From contig NZ_VYRZ01000003.1 of NCBI RefSeq assembly GCF_008710705.1, forward strand, positions 372,001 to 436,000: a stretch of DNA of 64,000 bases. Reading direction: 5' to 3'. The notes beneath the pieces were generated by a model. The model saw only the letters and a list, made by a program, of their open reading frames with translations, was not told where the DNA came from and did not search any database. Position 1 is the first letter of the stretch. Every line of letters starts with the position of its first letter. Shown one piece after another: positions 1 through 8,246 of the stretch. Source of the DNA: Microbacterium radiodurans (GTDB taxonomy: Bacteria; Actinomycetota; Actinomycetes; Actinomycetales; Microbacteriaceae). Both the position numbers and the translations under genes were made by a program.

Positions 1-920
1 CCCTGGGTTCCGGGACCTTTCCCGTGGCGCCGGCCGATGTCGTCGCCGTTCTGCTCGGGCGCAGCGACGATCCCTTGCTGCAGACGGTCGTGGGCGAATG
101 GCGGATGCCGCGGGCCCTCGGCGCGCTCGGTGTCGGAGCGCTTCTCGGCATCGCCGGCGCGCTCTTTCAGACGGTCACCCGCAACCCGCTGGCGAGCCCG
201 GACATCCTCGGGCTCTCGAGCGGCGCGTTCACCGGCATGCTCGCCGCGCTCGTGCTCGTGTCGACGAGCTGGCCGGTGCTCGTGGCGGGGTCCCTCGTCG
301 GCGCGCTCGCGACGGCTGCGGCGATCTGGCTGCTGGCCTATCGCGGCGGCGTGCAGGGCTTCCGCCTCATCGTCGTCGGCATCGGCGTCTCGGCGATGCT
401 GGCCTCGCTGAACACCTGGATGCTGCTGCAGATCGAGCTCGAGACGGCGATGTTCGCATCCGCCTGGGGCGCCGGGAGCCTGAACGGCGTGACGGCGGCC
501 CCGGTGGCCGGGGCCCTCGCGTGCGCGCTTCCGTTCGTCGCGGCGGCGTTCGCGCTCGTTCCGCGCCTGCGTCAGATCGAGCTCGGCGACGACCTCGCCG
601 CCGCCACCGGCGCCCGCCCGAACCTCGTCCGCACCGTCGCTCTCCTCGTCGGCGTCGTCCTCGTCGCCGCGGCCACGACGGTCGGCGGACCGATCGCCTT
701 CGTCGCGCTCGCGGCGCCGCAGGTGGGTCGCCTGCTGGCGCGGACGCCGAGCCTCTCGCTCGGCCTGTCCGCGCTGATCGGCGCGACGCTCCTCCTCGCG
801 TCCGACCTCGTCGCACAGCACCTGCTGCCCGTGCCCCTTCCCGTCGGCGTCGTCACCGTGTCGATCGGCGGCGCCTACCTCGTCCTCATGATCGTGCTGG
901 AGGTCCGCCGTCGTGTCTGA
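1..920 (+). CDS. FecCD-type iron-siderophore ABC transporter permease (5' end outside window)
   Basis: This is an integral membrane permease of the FecCD/BtuC family, which forms the channel for ferric-siderophore or cobalamin import. The open frame runs in from the window edge (LGSGTFPV before the first GTG at 24), so the true start lies upstream and the N-terminus is missing. Family marks seen are RNPLASPDILGLSSGA near the visible N-terminus and GGPIAFVALAAPQVGRLL near the C-terminus, with alternating hydrophobic segments throughout. The stop codon overlaps the next gene's GTG start by 8 bases, so permease and ATPase are translationally coupled. The adjacent siderophore-interacting protein makes iron a more likely substrate than B12 (inference). 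Confidence 0.93.
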   Translation, partial: LGSGTFPVAPADVVAVLLGRSDDPLLQTVVGEWRMPRALGALGVGALLGIAGALFQTVTRNPLASPDILGLSSGAFTGMLAALVLVSTSWPVLVAGSLVGALATAAAIWLLAYRGGVQGFRLIVVGIGVSAMLASLNTWMLLQIELETAMFASAWGAGSLNGVTAAPVAGALACALPFVAAAFALVPRLRQIELGDDLAAATGARPNLVRTVALLVGVVLVAAATTVGGPIAFVALAAPQVGRLLARTPSLSLGLSALIGATLLLASDLVAQHLLPVPLPVGVVTVSIGGAYLVLMIVLEVRRRV

Positions 921-1791
921 GATCCCGTCCACCGCCGAAGCGCCCGACGCCGCGGCATCCGCATCGGCATCGGTCGCCGCATCCCTGGCCGCGGAGTCGA
1001 TCACGCTCGCCTACGACGGTGCGGAGATCGTGCGCGACCTGTCGGTGCGCATCGAGCCCGGATCGTTCACCGTCATCATCGGCCCGAATGCGTGCGGCAA
1101 GTCGACGCTCCTGCGCGGACTGTCGCGGCTGCTCCCGCCGCGCGCGGGACGCGTCGTGCTCGACGGTCGCGCGATCTCGCAGCTGCCGGCGAAGACGGTC
1201 GCCCGTCGCCTCGGGCTGCTGCCGCAGTCGGCGATCGCGCCCCAGGGCATCACGGTGCGCGAGCTCGTCGCCCGCGGGCGGTACCCGCATCAGAACCTGC
1301 TGCGGCAGTGGTCGGATGCCGATGACGCGGCCGTCGCGGACGCGCTCGAGGCCACGGGGACGACGGGCCTCGCGACGCGGACGGTGGACGCGCTCTCGGG
1401 CGGGCAGCGTCAGCGCGTCTGGGTCGCGATGGTCCTCGCGCAGGAGACCGAACTGCTGCTCCTGGATGAGCCGACGACGTTTCTCGACGTCGCCCATCAG
1501 GTCGAGCTGATGGAGCTGTTCGCCGAGCTCAACGAGCGGGGCCGGACGATCGTGGCCGTGCTGCACGACCTCAATCACGCGGCGCGCTACGCGTCGCACA
1601 TCGTCGCGATGCGGGACGGCCGCATCCTCGCCGAGGGCCCGCCCGCCGAGGTCATCACGAGCGAGCGCGTCCGCGAGGTGTTCGGGCTCGCCAACGTCGT
1701 CGTCGAGGATCCCGTGACGGGCGGGCCGCTCGTCGTCCCCCTCCGCGCTCGCCGGGGCGCAGCCGACCCTGCCGCGGGGGCGCGGTCGTGA
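913..1791 (+). CDS. FecE-type iron-siderophore ABC transporter ATP-binding protein
   Basis: This 292-residue protein is the cytoplasmic ATPase that powers the adjacent FecCD permease. It has Walker A GPNACGKST at residues 57-65, signature LSGGQ at 161-165, Walker B LLLLDEP at 181-187 and the switch His in VLHDLNHA near 218. The first 25 residues are an Ala/Ser-rich extension without family similarity. A downstream in-frame start is possible, but the GTG at 913 overlaps the upstream stop as in coupled operons. The 3' end overlaps the following gene as GTGA. Confidence 0.95.
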   Translation: MSEIPSTAEAPDAAASASASVAASLAAESITLAYDGAEIVRDLSVRIEPGSFTVIIGPNACGKSTLLRGLSRLLPPRAGRVVLDGRAISQLPAKTVARRLGLLPQSAIAPQGITVRELVARGRYPHQNLLRQWSDADDAAVADALEATGTTGLATRTVDALSGGQRQRVWVAMVLAQETELLLLDEPTTFLDVAHQVELMELFAELNERGRTIVAVLHDLNHAARYASHIVAMRDGRILAEGPPAEVITSERVREVFGLANVVVEDPVTGGPLVVPLRARRGAADPAAGARS

Positions 1792-2663
1792 CCGGCGCGG
1801 ACCGGCCCTGGGCGTACAGTGCGTTCGCCGTCGAGGTCGCCGCGACCCGATGGCTGAGCCCCCGCTTCGTGCGCATCACCCTGCGCGGCGAGGCGCTCGC
1901 GGACTTCGCACCGTGGGGTCTCGATCAGCGGATCAAGGTCGTGCTGCCGATGGCTCGCTTCGCCGAGAACCGGGGACTGGCCGACTTCGGCCTGCTCGAG
2001 GAGCCGACGCCGCACCCGTCCGATTGGTACGCGCGCTGGAAGGCGCTCGACGAGGACGCGCGCAACGTCCTGCGCACGTACACGCCGTCGGCGATCCGTG
2101 CGGACCGGCGGGAGATCGACGTCGACTTCTTCCTGCACGAGCCGGCCGGTCCCGCCTCGGCCTGGGCGGCATCGGCCCGCGCCGGCGACCCGCTCGTGAT
2201 CACGGGACCCGACGCGCGGATGGGATGGACGGGATACGGCATCCACTGGACGCCCGGCGACGCCCGGCGCTTCCTCCTCGTCGGCGACGAGACGGCGTTT
2301 CCGGCGATCCGCAGCATCGTCGCGTCGCTGCCGGCCGGCGCGCGTGCGCACGTCATCGCCGGCGTGGGGGATGCCGCCGACGATGTGCTGACCGGGACGC
2401 TGCCGCCGGGGGTGACGGCGGCGCGCGTGCGCCACGTCGAGGGCGACGACGCTCTCCTCGGCGCTGTCCGGGAATGGATGCGCGGGCAGGGGCCCGAGCG
2501 CGGGCGAGCCCCGACGGAGGACTCGGGTCTCGCGGTGTGGCTCGCGGGGGAGTCGGGGGTGGTCACCGGCATCCGGCGTCACCTCGTCCACGAGGCGGGC
2601 GTGCCGAAGGAACGCGTCTCCTTTCTCGGGTACTGGCGGCGTGGCGGGGCGCTGGTCGGCTGA
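1788..2663 (+). CDS. Siderophore-interacting protein (FAD-dependent ferric-siderophore reductase)
   Basis: This 291-residue SIP-family flavoprotein is expected to reduce ferric siderophores in the cytosol after uptake and so release iron. The N-terminal half carries an FAD-binding barrel with RTYTPSA, and the C-terminal half has the NAD(P)H-binding part with FLLVGDETAFPAI. It ends in the family's FLGYWRRG motif. Its GTG start overlaps the ATPase stop by 4 bases (GTGA), placing it in the fec operon. A second SIP paralogue lies at 45911-46687 on the other strand, without transport genes beside it. Confidence 0.93.
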   Translation: MTGADRPWAYSAFAVEVAATRWLSPRFVRITLRGEALADFAPWGLDQRIKVVLPMARFAENRGLADFGLLEEPTPHPSDWYARWKALDEDARNVLRTYTPSAIRADRREIDVDFFLHEPAGPASAWAASARAGDPLVITGPDARMGWTGYGIHWTPGDARRFLLVGDETAFPAIRSIVASLPAGARAHVIAGVGDAADDVLTGTLPPGVTAARVRHVEGDDALLGAVREWMRGQGPERGRAPTEDSGLAVWLAGESGVVTGIRRHLVHEAGVPKERVSFLGYWRRGGALVG

Positions 2664-2694
2664 GCGCCTGTCGCGCGTCGATGTGTGGGCGGGT

Positions 2695-2775
2695 CTCAGG
2701 AGATCCCGGGGTCGGCCGATCCGGTACCCGCGTCTTTCCGGGCGCGCCGGGGCCGGATCGCGCGATCCTCCTGAG
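2695..2775. repeat. 81-bp intergenic repeat, copy 1
   Basis: The element begins CTCAGGAGAT and ends GATCCTCCTGAG, so its ends are near-inverted repeats. The interior contains GTCGGCCGAT and CGGTACCCGCG. It aligns without gaps to copy 2 at 2922-3002 with 62 of 81 positions identical by manual count. Confidence 0.75.
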
Positions 2776-2921
2776 TTCTGCCCGGCCCGGACGCCGACAG
2801 CGGCGCTCGAGTGCGCTCTCGGGATCCGGAAGGGCGCGCGCGGATCCTGGCGGCGAGTGAGCCCGGCCCCCGAAACCCGTGCTCGGGGTCGGGATGAGCG
2901 AGCGCCGGCACGCGCACCGAA

Positions 2922-3002
2922 CTCAGGAGATTCTGGGCTCGGCCGATGCGGTACCCGCGGGCTGCCGGGCGCGAGCCGGGTGGGGAGCGCGATTCTCCTG
3001 AA
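2922..3002. repeat. 81-bp intergenic repeat, copy 2
   Basis: This copy begins CTCAGGAGAT and ends GATTCTCCTGAA in the same orientation as copy 1, with 146 bp between them. The interior keeps CTCGGCCGAT and CGGTACCCGCG. The ends are more conserved than the middle, as in small non-autonomous mobile or REP-like elements. No transposase is near. Confidence 0.75.
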
Positions 3003-3063
3003 ATCCGCGCGCGGGGGCCCGAACCGGCGCGAACCGCTGCGCAGGACGAGCGCGCGTGGCCGA

Positions 3064-3069
3064 TACTCT
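3064..3069 (+). promoter_or_regulatory. -10 hexamer TACTCT, leaderless promoter
   Basis: TACTCT lies exactly 6 nt before the GTG at 3076, which would place the transcription start on the start codon. No ribosome binding site is present. Confidence 0.6.
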
Positions 3070-3075
3070 GAGCCG

Positions 3076-3573
3076 GTGACCCCGCGTGAACTTCCCGGCG
3101 GCGCCGTGCTGCGCGCCGCCCGGCCCGGTGACGAGGCCGGCATCCTGTCGTGCGTTCGGGCGCTCGCCGTCTACGAACGCGAGCCGGATGCCGTCGAGAA
3201 CACCGTCGACGCGCTCGGCGTGACCCTGTTCGGCGCCGACCCGCGGGCGTTCTGCCACGTCGTCGAACGCGAGGGCGCGATCGTGGGCATCGCGATCTGG
3301 TTCCTGACCTACTCGACGTGGACCGGCCGTCACGGCATCTGGCTCGAAGACCTCTTCGTCGATGAGACGCAGCGCGGCACCGGGTACGGCAAGGCCCTCA
3401 TCTCGTCCCTCGCCGCGGTGTGCGTCGAGCGCGGTTACTCGCGTCTGGAGTGGACCGTCCTGGACTGGAACGCCCCCTCGATCGCGTTCTACCGCTCGAT
3501 CGGCGCCGCCCCGATGGACGAGTGGACGACGCAGCGCCTCACGGGCGACGCCCTGCACGCCCTCGCCGGCTGA
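3076..3573 (+). CDS. GNAT family N-acetyltransferase
   Basis: This 165-residue cytosolic acetyltransferase transfers acetyl from acetyl-CoA to an amine. The acetyl-CoA-binding motif A is visible as QRGTGYGKALISSLA, followed by WTVLDWNAPSIAFYRSIGA, typical of the diamine/spermidine acetyltransferase branch; the exact substrate cannot be told. The frame is open much further upstream, but that part runs through the 81-bp repeats and has no similarity. The GTG at 3076 is chosen because a -10 hexamer sits 6 nt before it. Confidence 0.85.
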   Translation: MTPRELPGGAVLRAARPGDEAGILSCVRALAVYEREPDAVENTVDALGVTLFGADPRAFCHVVEREGAIVGIAIWFLTYSTWTGRHGIWLEDLFVDETQRGTGYGKALISSLAAVCVERGYSRLEWTVLDWNAPSIAFYRSIGAAPMDEWTTQRLTGDALHALAG

Positions 3574-3623
3574 CGCCGCGGGGAGCTCCCGTCAAGCCCA
3601 CGGCGCGAGTCGACGGGCGCTCC

Positions 3624-4484
<861 letters not shown>

Positions 4485-4508
4485 CCCGGGTCGCTCGAAG
4501 GCCGGGTC

Positions 4509-4572
4509 TCGGGCGCAGTTCGCAACGCCGCGCGCGGAGATCTCCGCGCCGGTCGTGACGAACTGCGCCCGA
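4509..4572. repeat. Palindromic repeat family, copy 1
   Basis: Outer arms TCGGGCGCAGTTCG (4509-4522) and CGAACTGCGCCCGA (4559-4572) are perfect 14-bp inverted repeats. The centre is a perfect 18-bp palindrome, GCGCGGAGATCTCCGCGC (4532-4549). It ends 8 bp before the -10 hexamer of the next gene. A related element with the same architecture lies at 50272-50335. It could act as a terminator for the upstream gene and also occupies the -35 region of the downstream promoter. Confidence 0.8.
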
Positions 4573-4580
4573 CCTGTTCG

Positions 4581-4586
4581 TAGGCT
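4581..4586 (+). promoter_or_regulatory. -10 hexamer TAGGCT, leaderless promoter
   Basis: TAGGCT ends 6 nt before the GTG at 4593. The palindromic repeat occupies the -35 region. Confidence 0.65.
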
Positions 4587-4592
4587 GGTCGA

Positions 4593-5324
4593 GTGGCCTC
4601 CGTCCTCAACGTCTCGGCGTACCTCTTCACGCGCATCGCCGACCCCGCAGCACTGCGTGTCGTCCTGAAGGGACGAGCGGACGCCGCGGCCCTCCGCGGC
4701 ACGGTGCTGCTGGCCGAGGAGGGCATCAACCTCTTCCTCGCCGGTGCGCCTGACGACGTGCGCGGGTTCGTCGACGCGCTGCGGCGCGAGGATCGCTTCG
4801 CCGCGCTCACGACGAAGGAGAGCTGGTCGGACGAACAGCCGTTCGGACGGATGCTGGTCAAGGTGAAGCGCGAGATCATCCGCATGGACCGGCCGGCGAT
4901 CCGCCCCGAGTCGGGTCGGGCACCGGCCGTGTCGCCGGCCGAGCTCCGCCGCTGGCTCGACCAGGGTCACGACGACACCGGTCGCGAGGTCGTGCTGCTC
5001 GACACCCGCAACGCGTTCGAGGTCGATTACGGAACCTTCGACGGTGCGATCGACTGGCGCATCGAACGCTTCACGCAGTTCCCGGAGGCCGTCGCCGAGC
5101 ACCGGGAGCAGCTGGCCGGCAAGACGGTCGTGAGCTTCTGCACCGGCGGCATCCGCTGCGAGAAGGCCGCGATCGTCCTTCGCGACGAGGGCGTCGACGC
5201 CTTCCAGCTCGAGGGCGGCATCCTCGGCTACTTCGAGAACGAGGGCGGCGCGCATTGGAACGGCGACTGCTTCGTGTTCGACGAGCGCGAGGCCCTCTCA
5301 CCCGACCTCGGCCCGCGGAGCTGA
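4593..5324 (+). CDS. trhO: Rhodanese-domain tRNA uridine(34) hydroxylase, TrhO-like
   Basis: TrhO/YceA proteins hydroxylate uridine 34 in certain tRNAs using oxygen. The N-terminal ferredoxin-like part carries TVLLAEEGINLFLAG, and the rhodanese domain from about residue 115 has LLDTRNAFEVDYGTFDGA and the active-site loop SFCTGGIRCEKA with Cys183 and Cys189. At 243 residues it is shorter than the E. coli protein (about 350) and stops after the HWNGDCFVFDER segment, without the Cys-rich C-terminal extension. The start is a leaderless GTG. The sirtuin gene follows with one base between stop and start, suggesting an operon. Confidence 0.88.
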   Translation: MASVLNVSAYLFTRIADPAALRVVLKGRADAAALRGTVLLAEEGINLFLAGAPDDVRGFVDALRREDRFAALTTKESWSDEQPFGRMLVKVKREIIRMDRPAIRPESGRAPAVSPAELRRWLDQGHDDTGREVVLLDTRNAFEVDYGTFDGAIDWRIERFTQFPEAVAEHREQLAGKTVVSFCTGGIRCEKAAIVLRDEGVDAFQLEGGILGYFENEGGAHWNGDCFVFDEREALSPDLGPRS

Positions 5325-5325
5325 C

Positions 5326-6009
5326 ATGCCGCGGATCGTCGTGCTCACCGGAGCCGGGATCTCGGCAGAGTCCGGCATCCGCACCTTCCGAGCCGCCGAC
5401 GGACTCTGGGAGGACCACCGCATCGAGGACGTCGCGACGCCCGAGGGCTACGCGGCCGACCCGGCGCTCGTGCACGCCTTCTACGACGAGCGCCGGCGCG
5501 TTGCGGCCGCGGCTCAGCCCAACGCCGCGCATCGCGCGCTCGCAGACCTCGAGGCGCGGCATCCCGGCGACGTCGTCGTGGTGACCCAGAACATCGACGA
5601 TCTGCACGAGCGGGCAGGCTCGCGGCGGGTGATCCACATCCACGGCGAGTTGGAGCGCGCGCGCTGCGAGGCGTGCGACGAGCGGATGCCGTGGCACGGC
5701 GACCTCGCCGGAGAGCCGGCCTGTCCGCGATGCGGCGTCCGCGCGCTGCGCCCCGACGTCGTCTGGTTCGGCGAGGCCGTGTACCGGCTCGACGACATCG
5801 TCGACGCGGTGTCGCTGTGCGAGGAGTTCTGGGTGATCGGCACCTCGGGAGCGGTGACGCCCGCGGCATCCCTCGTCGTCATCGCCGCCGAGAACGGCGC
5901 CCGGACCGCGCTGCTCAATCTCGAGGCGCACGAGGAGACGGCCCTCTTCGACGATGTCGTGCTCGGCCCCGCCACCGCGACGGTCCCCGCCTGGACCGCT
6001 CGTTTCTGA
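5326..6009 (+). CDS. cobB: NAD-dependent protein deacylase, sirtuin CobB type
   Basis: This 227-residue class III sirtuin removes acyl groups from lysine using NAD. It has the NAD-binding GAGISAESGIRTFR, TQNIDDLHERAG, catalytic His106 in HIHGEL, and the zinc ligands Cys114/Cys117 and Cys133/Cys136. The segment FYDERRR (Tyr53, Arg56) matches the Tyr-x-x-Arg pair known in E. coli CobB to bind succinyl- or malonyl-lysine, so desuccinylase activity is likely (inference). It follows trhO immediately and has no separate promoter that I can see. Confidence 0.93.
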   Translation: MPRIVVLTGAGISAESGIRTFRAADGLWEDHRIEDVATPEGYAADPALVHAFYDERRRVAAAAQPNAAHRALADLEARHPGDVVVVTQNIDDLHERAGSRRVIHIHGELERARCEACDERMPWHGDLAGEPACPRCGVRALRPDVVWFGEAVYRLDDIVDAVSLCEEFWVIGTSGAVTPAASLVVIAAENGARTALLNLEAHEETALFDDVVLGPATATVPAWTARF

Positions 6010-6070
6010 CCCGACCGCTGCTCGACGCGCCCCGCGCCCCGATGCGGCGCGCGGCGTCGGAGGCCCGCGG

Positions 6071-6076
6071 TAGCGT
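6071..6076 (+). promoter_or_regulatory. -10 hexamer TAGCGT, leaderless promoter
   Basis: TAGCGT ends 6 nt before the ATG at 6083. Confidence 0.6.
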
Positions 6077-6082
6077 CGTCGC

Positions 6083-7165
6083 ATGCACGCCCACGAGCTC
6101 ACCCGCGAGCAGGCGCGCCGCATCATCGTGCGCGCGCAGCTCCTCGAGGCCGACCGCCCGGGCGACGTCGTCGAGGTCGCCGAGCAGCTCGGTGCGATCA
6201 AGATCGATCCGACCGCGGTGATCGCCCCGAGTGAGCAGGCAATCCTGTGGAGCCGCATCGGGTGGGGGTACGAGCCCGGCCAGCTGCCGAAGGCGGTCGA
6301 GGACGATCGACAGCTGTTCGAGTACGCCGGCTCGTTCCATCCGATGAGCATGCTGCCCGCGATGCGGGCCAGGATGCGGGAGCGCACCCTGCGCGAGAGC
6401 ACGGCCGCCTGGCTGGAGGCCAACGCGGCCTTCCGCGCCGACCTGCTGAGCCGGCTGCGCGACGACGGCCCGCTCCTGGCCGCCGACATCCCCGACACCG
6501 CGGCCGTCCCCGCCGGCAACGACAGCGGCTGGTACAGCGACAACCAGGTGCCCCGGATGCTCGATCTGCTCGAGAGGCTCGGCGAGGTCGCCGTCGTCGG
6601 ACGCGTCGGCCGGCTGCGTCGCTGGGACGTCGCCGATCGGGCTCGCGGCCCCGAGCCCGATCTCGACGCCGATGAGGCCGCGGCGATCCTCGACGACAGA
6701 CGCCTGCAGGCGGCGGGTCTCGCGCGACAGAAGTCGTCGTGGTCGGCGGTCGGGATGGCGGGCGAGCCCGCGGCGGTCGAGGGCAGCATGTGGAAGTGGC
6801 GCGTCGATCCCCGGGCGCTCGACGGTGTCGATGACGACCGGGGTGGACGTGTGGCGCTGCTCAACCCCTACGACGGGATGCTGTTCGACCGGCCGCGCCT
6901 GGTCGAAGCCTTCGACTTCACCTACAAGCTCGAGCAGTTCGTCCCGAAGGCGCAGCGCGTGTACGGCTATTTCGCGCACCCGATCCTGTGCGGGGATCGC
7001 TTCATCGGCCTCCTCGACGCCGCTCTCGACAAACCGAAGGAGAACCTCGTCGTCGCGGCGATCCACGAACTGGTGCCGTGGGAGAGCGAGGAGCGCGAGG
7101 CGGTCGAGGCCGAGATCCGCGATCTGGCCGACTGGCTGGGGGCCGGCCTGCGCGGCCTCGACTGA
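6083..7165 (+). CDS. HTH_42 / YcaQ-like winged-helix protein (AlkX/AlkZ DNA glycosylase superfamily)
   Basis: This 360-residue protein belongs to the YcaQ/AlkX winged-helix family, whose characterised members unhook DNA interstrand crosslinks or excise alkylated bases. Family features are the N-terminal LTREQARRIIVRAQLL, the SFHPMSMLPAM block, and the C-terminal LLNPYDGMLFDRPR followed by YGYFAHPILCGDRFIGLLD. In the region where AlkZ has Gln-x-Gln and AlkX has Gln-x-Asp, this protein reads Lys-Ile-Asp (GAIKIDPTAV, about residues 37-46), so the first catalytic position looks substituted. This alignment was done by eye. It is a leaderless single gene. Confidence 0.8.
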   Translation: MHAHELTREQARRIIVRAQLLEADRPGDVVEVAEQLGAIKIDPTAVIAPSEQAILWSRIGWGYEPGQLPKAVEDDRQLFEYAGSFHPMSMLPAMRARMRERTLRESTAAWLEANAAFRADLLSRLRDDGPLLAADIPDTAAVPAGNDSGWYSDNQVPRMLDLLERLGEVAVVGRVGRLRRWDVADRARGPEPDLDADEAAAILDDRRLQAAGLARQKSSWSAVGMAGEPAAVEGSMWKWRVDPRALDGVDDDRGGRVALLNPYDGMLFDRPRLVEAFDFTYKLEQFVPKAQRVYGYFAHPILCGDRFIGLLDAALDKPKENLVVAAIHELVPWESEEREAVEAEIRDLADWLGAGLRGLD

Positions 7166-7302
7166 ACGGGGGAGTGACAGGGGCGCCGAACCGGGCCGCG
7201 AGGCCTATCAGCCGCAGCGAGACCCCGCAAGGCGGTCGCCCGTGGGGCGACGGAGGCGAAGCATGGCTGTCAGCCCCGGAACCCAACCGAAAGGAGCCGC
7301 CC

Positions 7303-7758
7303 ATGGCCCGCATCATCGAGACCATCGACGTCGACGTGCCCGTGTCGGTCGCGTACAACCAGTGGACGCAGTTCGAGTCGTTCCCGCACTTCCTCAGCTT
7401 CGTCGAGTCGGTGACCCAGCTCGACGACGGCACCACGCACTGGAAGGTGAAGATCGGCGGCGCCGAGCGCGAGTTCACCGCCAAGATCACCGAGCAGCAC
7501 CCGGACGAGCGCGTCGCCTGGAACAGTGTCGGGGGCAAGGACGAGCACGCCGGTGTCGTCACCTTCCACAAGCTCAGCGACGCCGAGACCCGCGTCACCG
7601 TTCAGCTCGACTGGACGCCCGAGGGCTTCGTCGAGTCCGTCGGTGCAGCGATCGGCATCGACGACCACGCCGTCAAGAAGGACCTCACGCGCTTCAAGGA
7701 GTTCATCGAGTCGCGCGGCACCGAGACCGGTGCGTGGCGCGGCGACATCGAGAACTGA
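7303..7758 (+). CDS. SRPBCC family protein (polyketide cyclase/START-like)
   Basis: This 151-residue protein has the helix-grip SRPBCC fold, with the N-terminal IIETIDVDVPVSVAYNQWTQFES and the central FTAKITEQHPDERVAW typical of the polyketide cyclase/dehydrase group. These proteins bind hydrophobic ligands, but no ligand can be assigned here. The ATG at 7303 is chosen for AAGGAG at 7291-7296; the frame stays open upstream to 6988 but overlaps the previous gene. A 137-nt leader separates it from the upstream stop. The strong hairpin at 7780-7852 follows. Confidence 0.82.
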   Translation: MARIIETIDVDVPVSVAYNQWTQFESFPHFLSFVESVTQLDDGTTHWKVKIGGAEREFTAKITEQHPDERVAWNSVGGKDEHAGVVTFHKLSDAETRVTVQLDWTPEGFVESVGAAIGIDDHAVKKDLTRFKEFIESRGTETGAWRGDIEN

Positions 7759-7779
7759 CCCCGCCCCGCCCGCGACCGA

Positions 7780-7852
7780 CCGCGAGACAGCACCGGAGCA
7801 CCGAGACAGCATCCATCAGATGCGGTCTCGGTGCCCGGATGCTGTCTCGCGG
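7780..7852. terminator. Large bidirectional hairpin between convergent genes
   Basis: Outer arms CCGCGAGACAGCA (7780-7792) and TGCTGTCTCGCGG (7840-7852) pair over 13 bp. Inner arms GCACCGAGAC (7798-7807) and GTCTCGGTGC (7825-7834) pair over 10 bp, with a small internal loop and a 17-nt apical loop. It lies between the convergent ends at 7758 and 7860, so it is a likely two-way terminator. Confidence 0.75.
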
Positions 7853-7859
7853 TTCGTCG

Positions 7860-8075
7860 TCAGGAAGCGAGCTTCCGCAGCGCGGAGCGCTGGTGCGCAG
7901 CGCGGTCGCCGCTCTTCTCCGACTCCACGATGAACGCCGGCTCGTCAGCGGATGCCGTGAACTTCTGCCCCGCGAACTGGAAGTCCTTCTCCTTCTTCTC
8001 GACGATCTTCCCCTGCGTGCGTCCCTGCGAGGTGCTCCAGCTCACGCGATCGCCCGTCGACAGCTCCTGTGCCAT
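7860..8075 (-). CDS. Small DUF2945-like (Tudor-fold, hypervirulence-associated) protein
   Basis: This 71-residue protein begins MAQELSTGDRVSWSTSQGRT and matches the small DUF2945 proteins, annotated as hypervirulence-associated with a Tudor-like barrel. These bind no known ligand and their role is not established. Seen directly are a highly charged soluble sequence and QGKIVEKKEKDF in the middle. The ATG at 8075 is preceded by GGAAGGAG, a strong ribosome binding site, which decides the start; longer versions of the frame overlap the SDR gene on the other strand. Confidence 0.78.
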   Translation of the reverse strand: MAQELSTGDRVSWSTSQGRTQGKIVEKKEKDFQFAGQKFTASADEPAFIVESEKSGDRAAHQRSALRKLAS

Positions 8076-8246
8076 GTCGGCTCCTTCCGTTCTCGTCTCG
8101 TTCCCGAGATCCTGACGCGGTGCCCCGGCGGCGGCGAAGCCATTGACAGGGAGCTCGGAGCGCTCATCGGCACGGCGCACTGACACACCGCATCCGATCG
8201 CGCCAGTGCTCGCACATCCGGTCCGAGCGCTGGAAGACTCGCCCTC

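Larger units (their letters stand above)
2664..3075. other. 412-bp intergenic stretch with a duplicated repeat
   Basis: I see no convincing gene here; open frames through it have no recognisable protein and are by-products of the GC content. It contains two ungapped copies of an 81-bp element (2695-2775 and 2922-3002), listed separately, and a TACTCT -10 hexamer at 3064-3069 serving the acetyltransferase gene. Confidence 0.7.
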
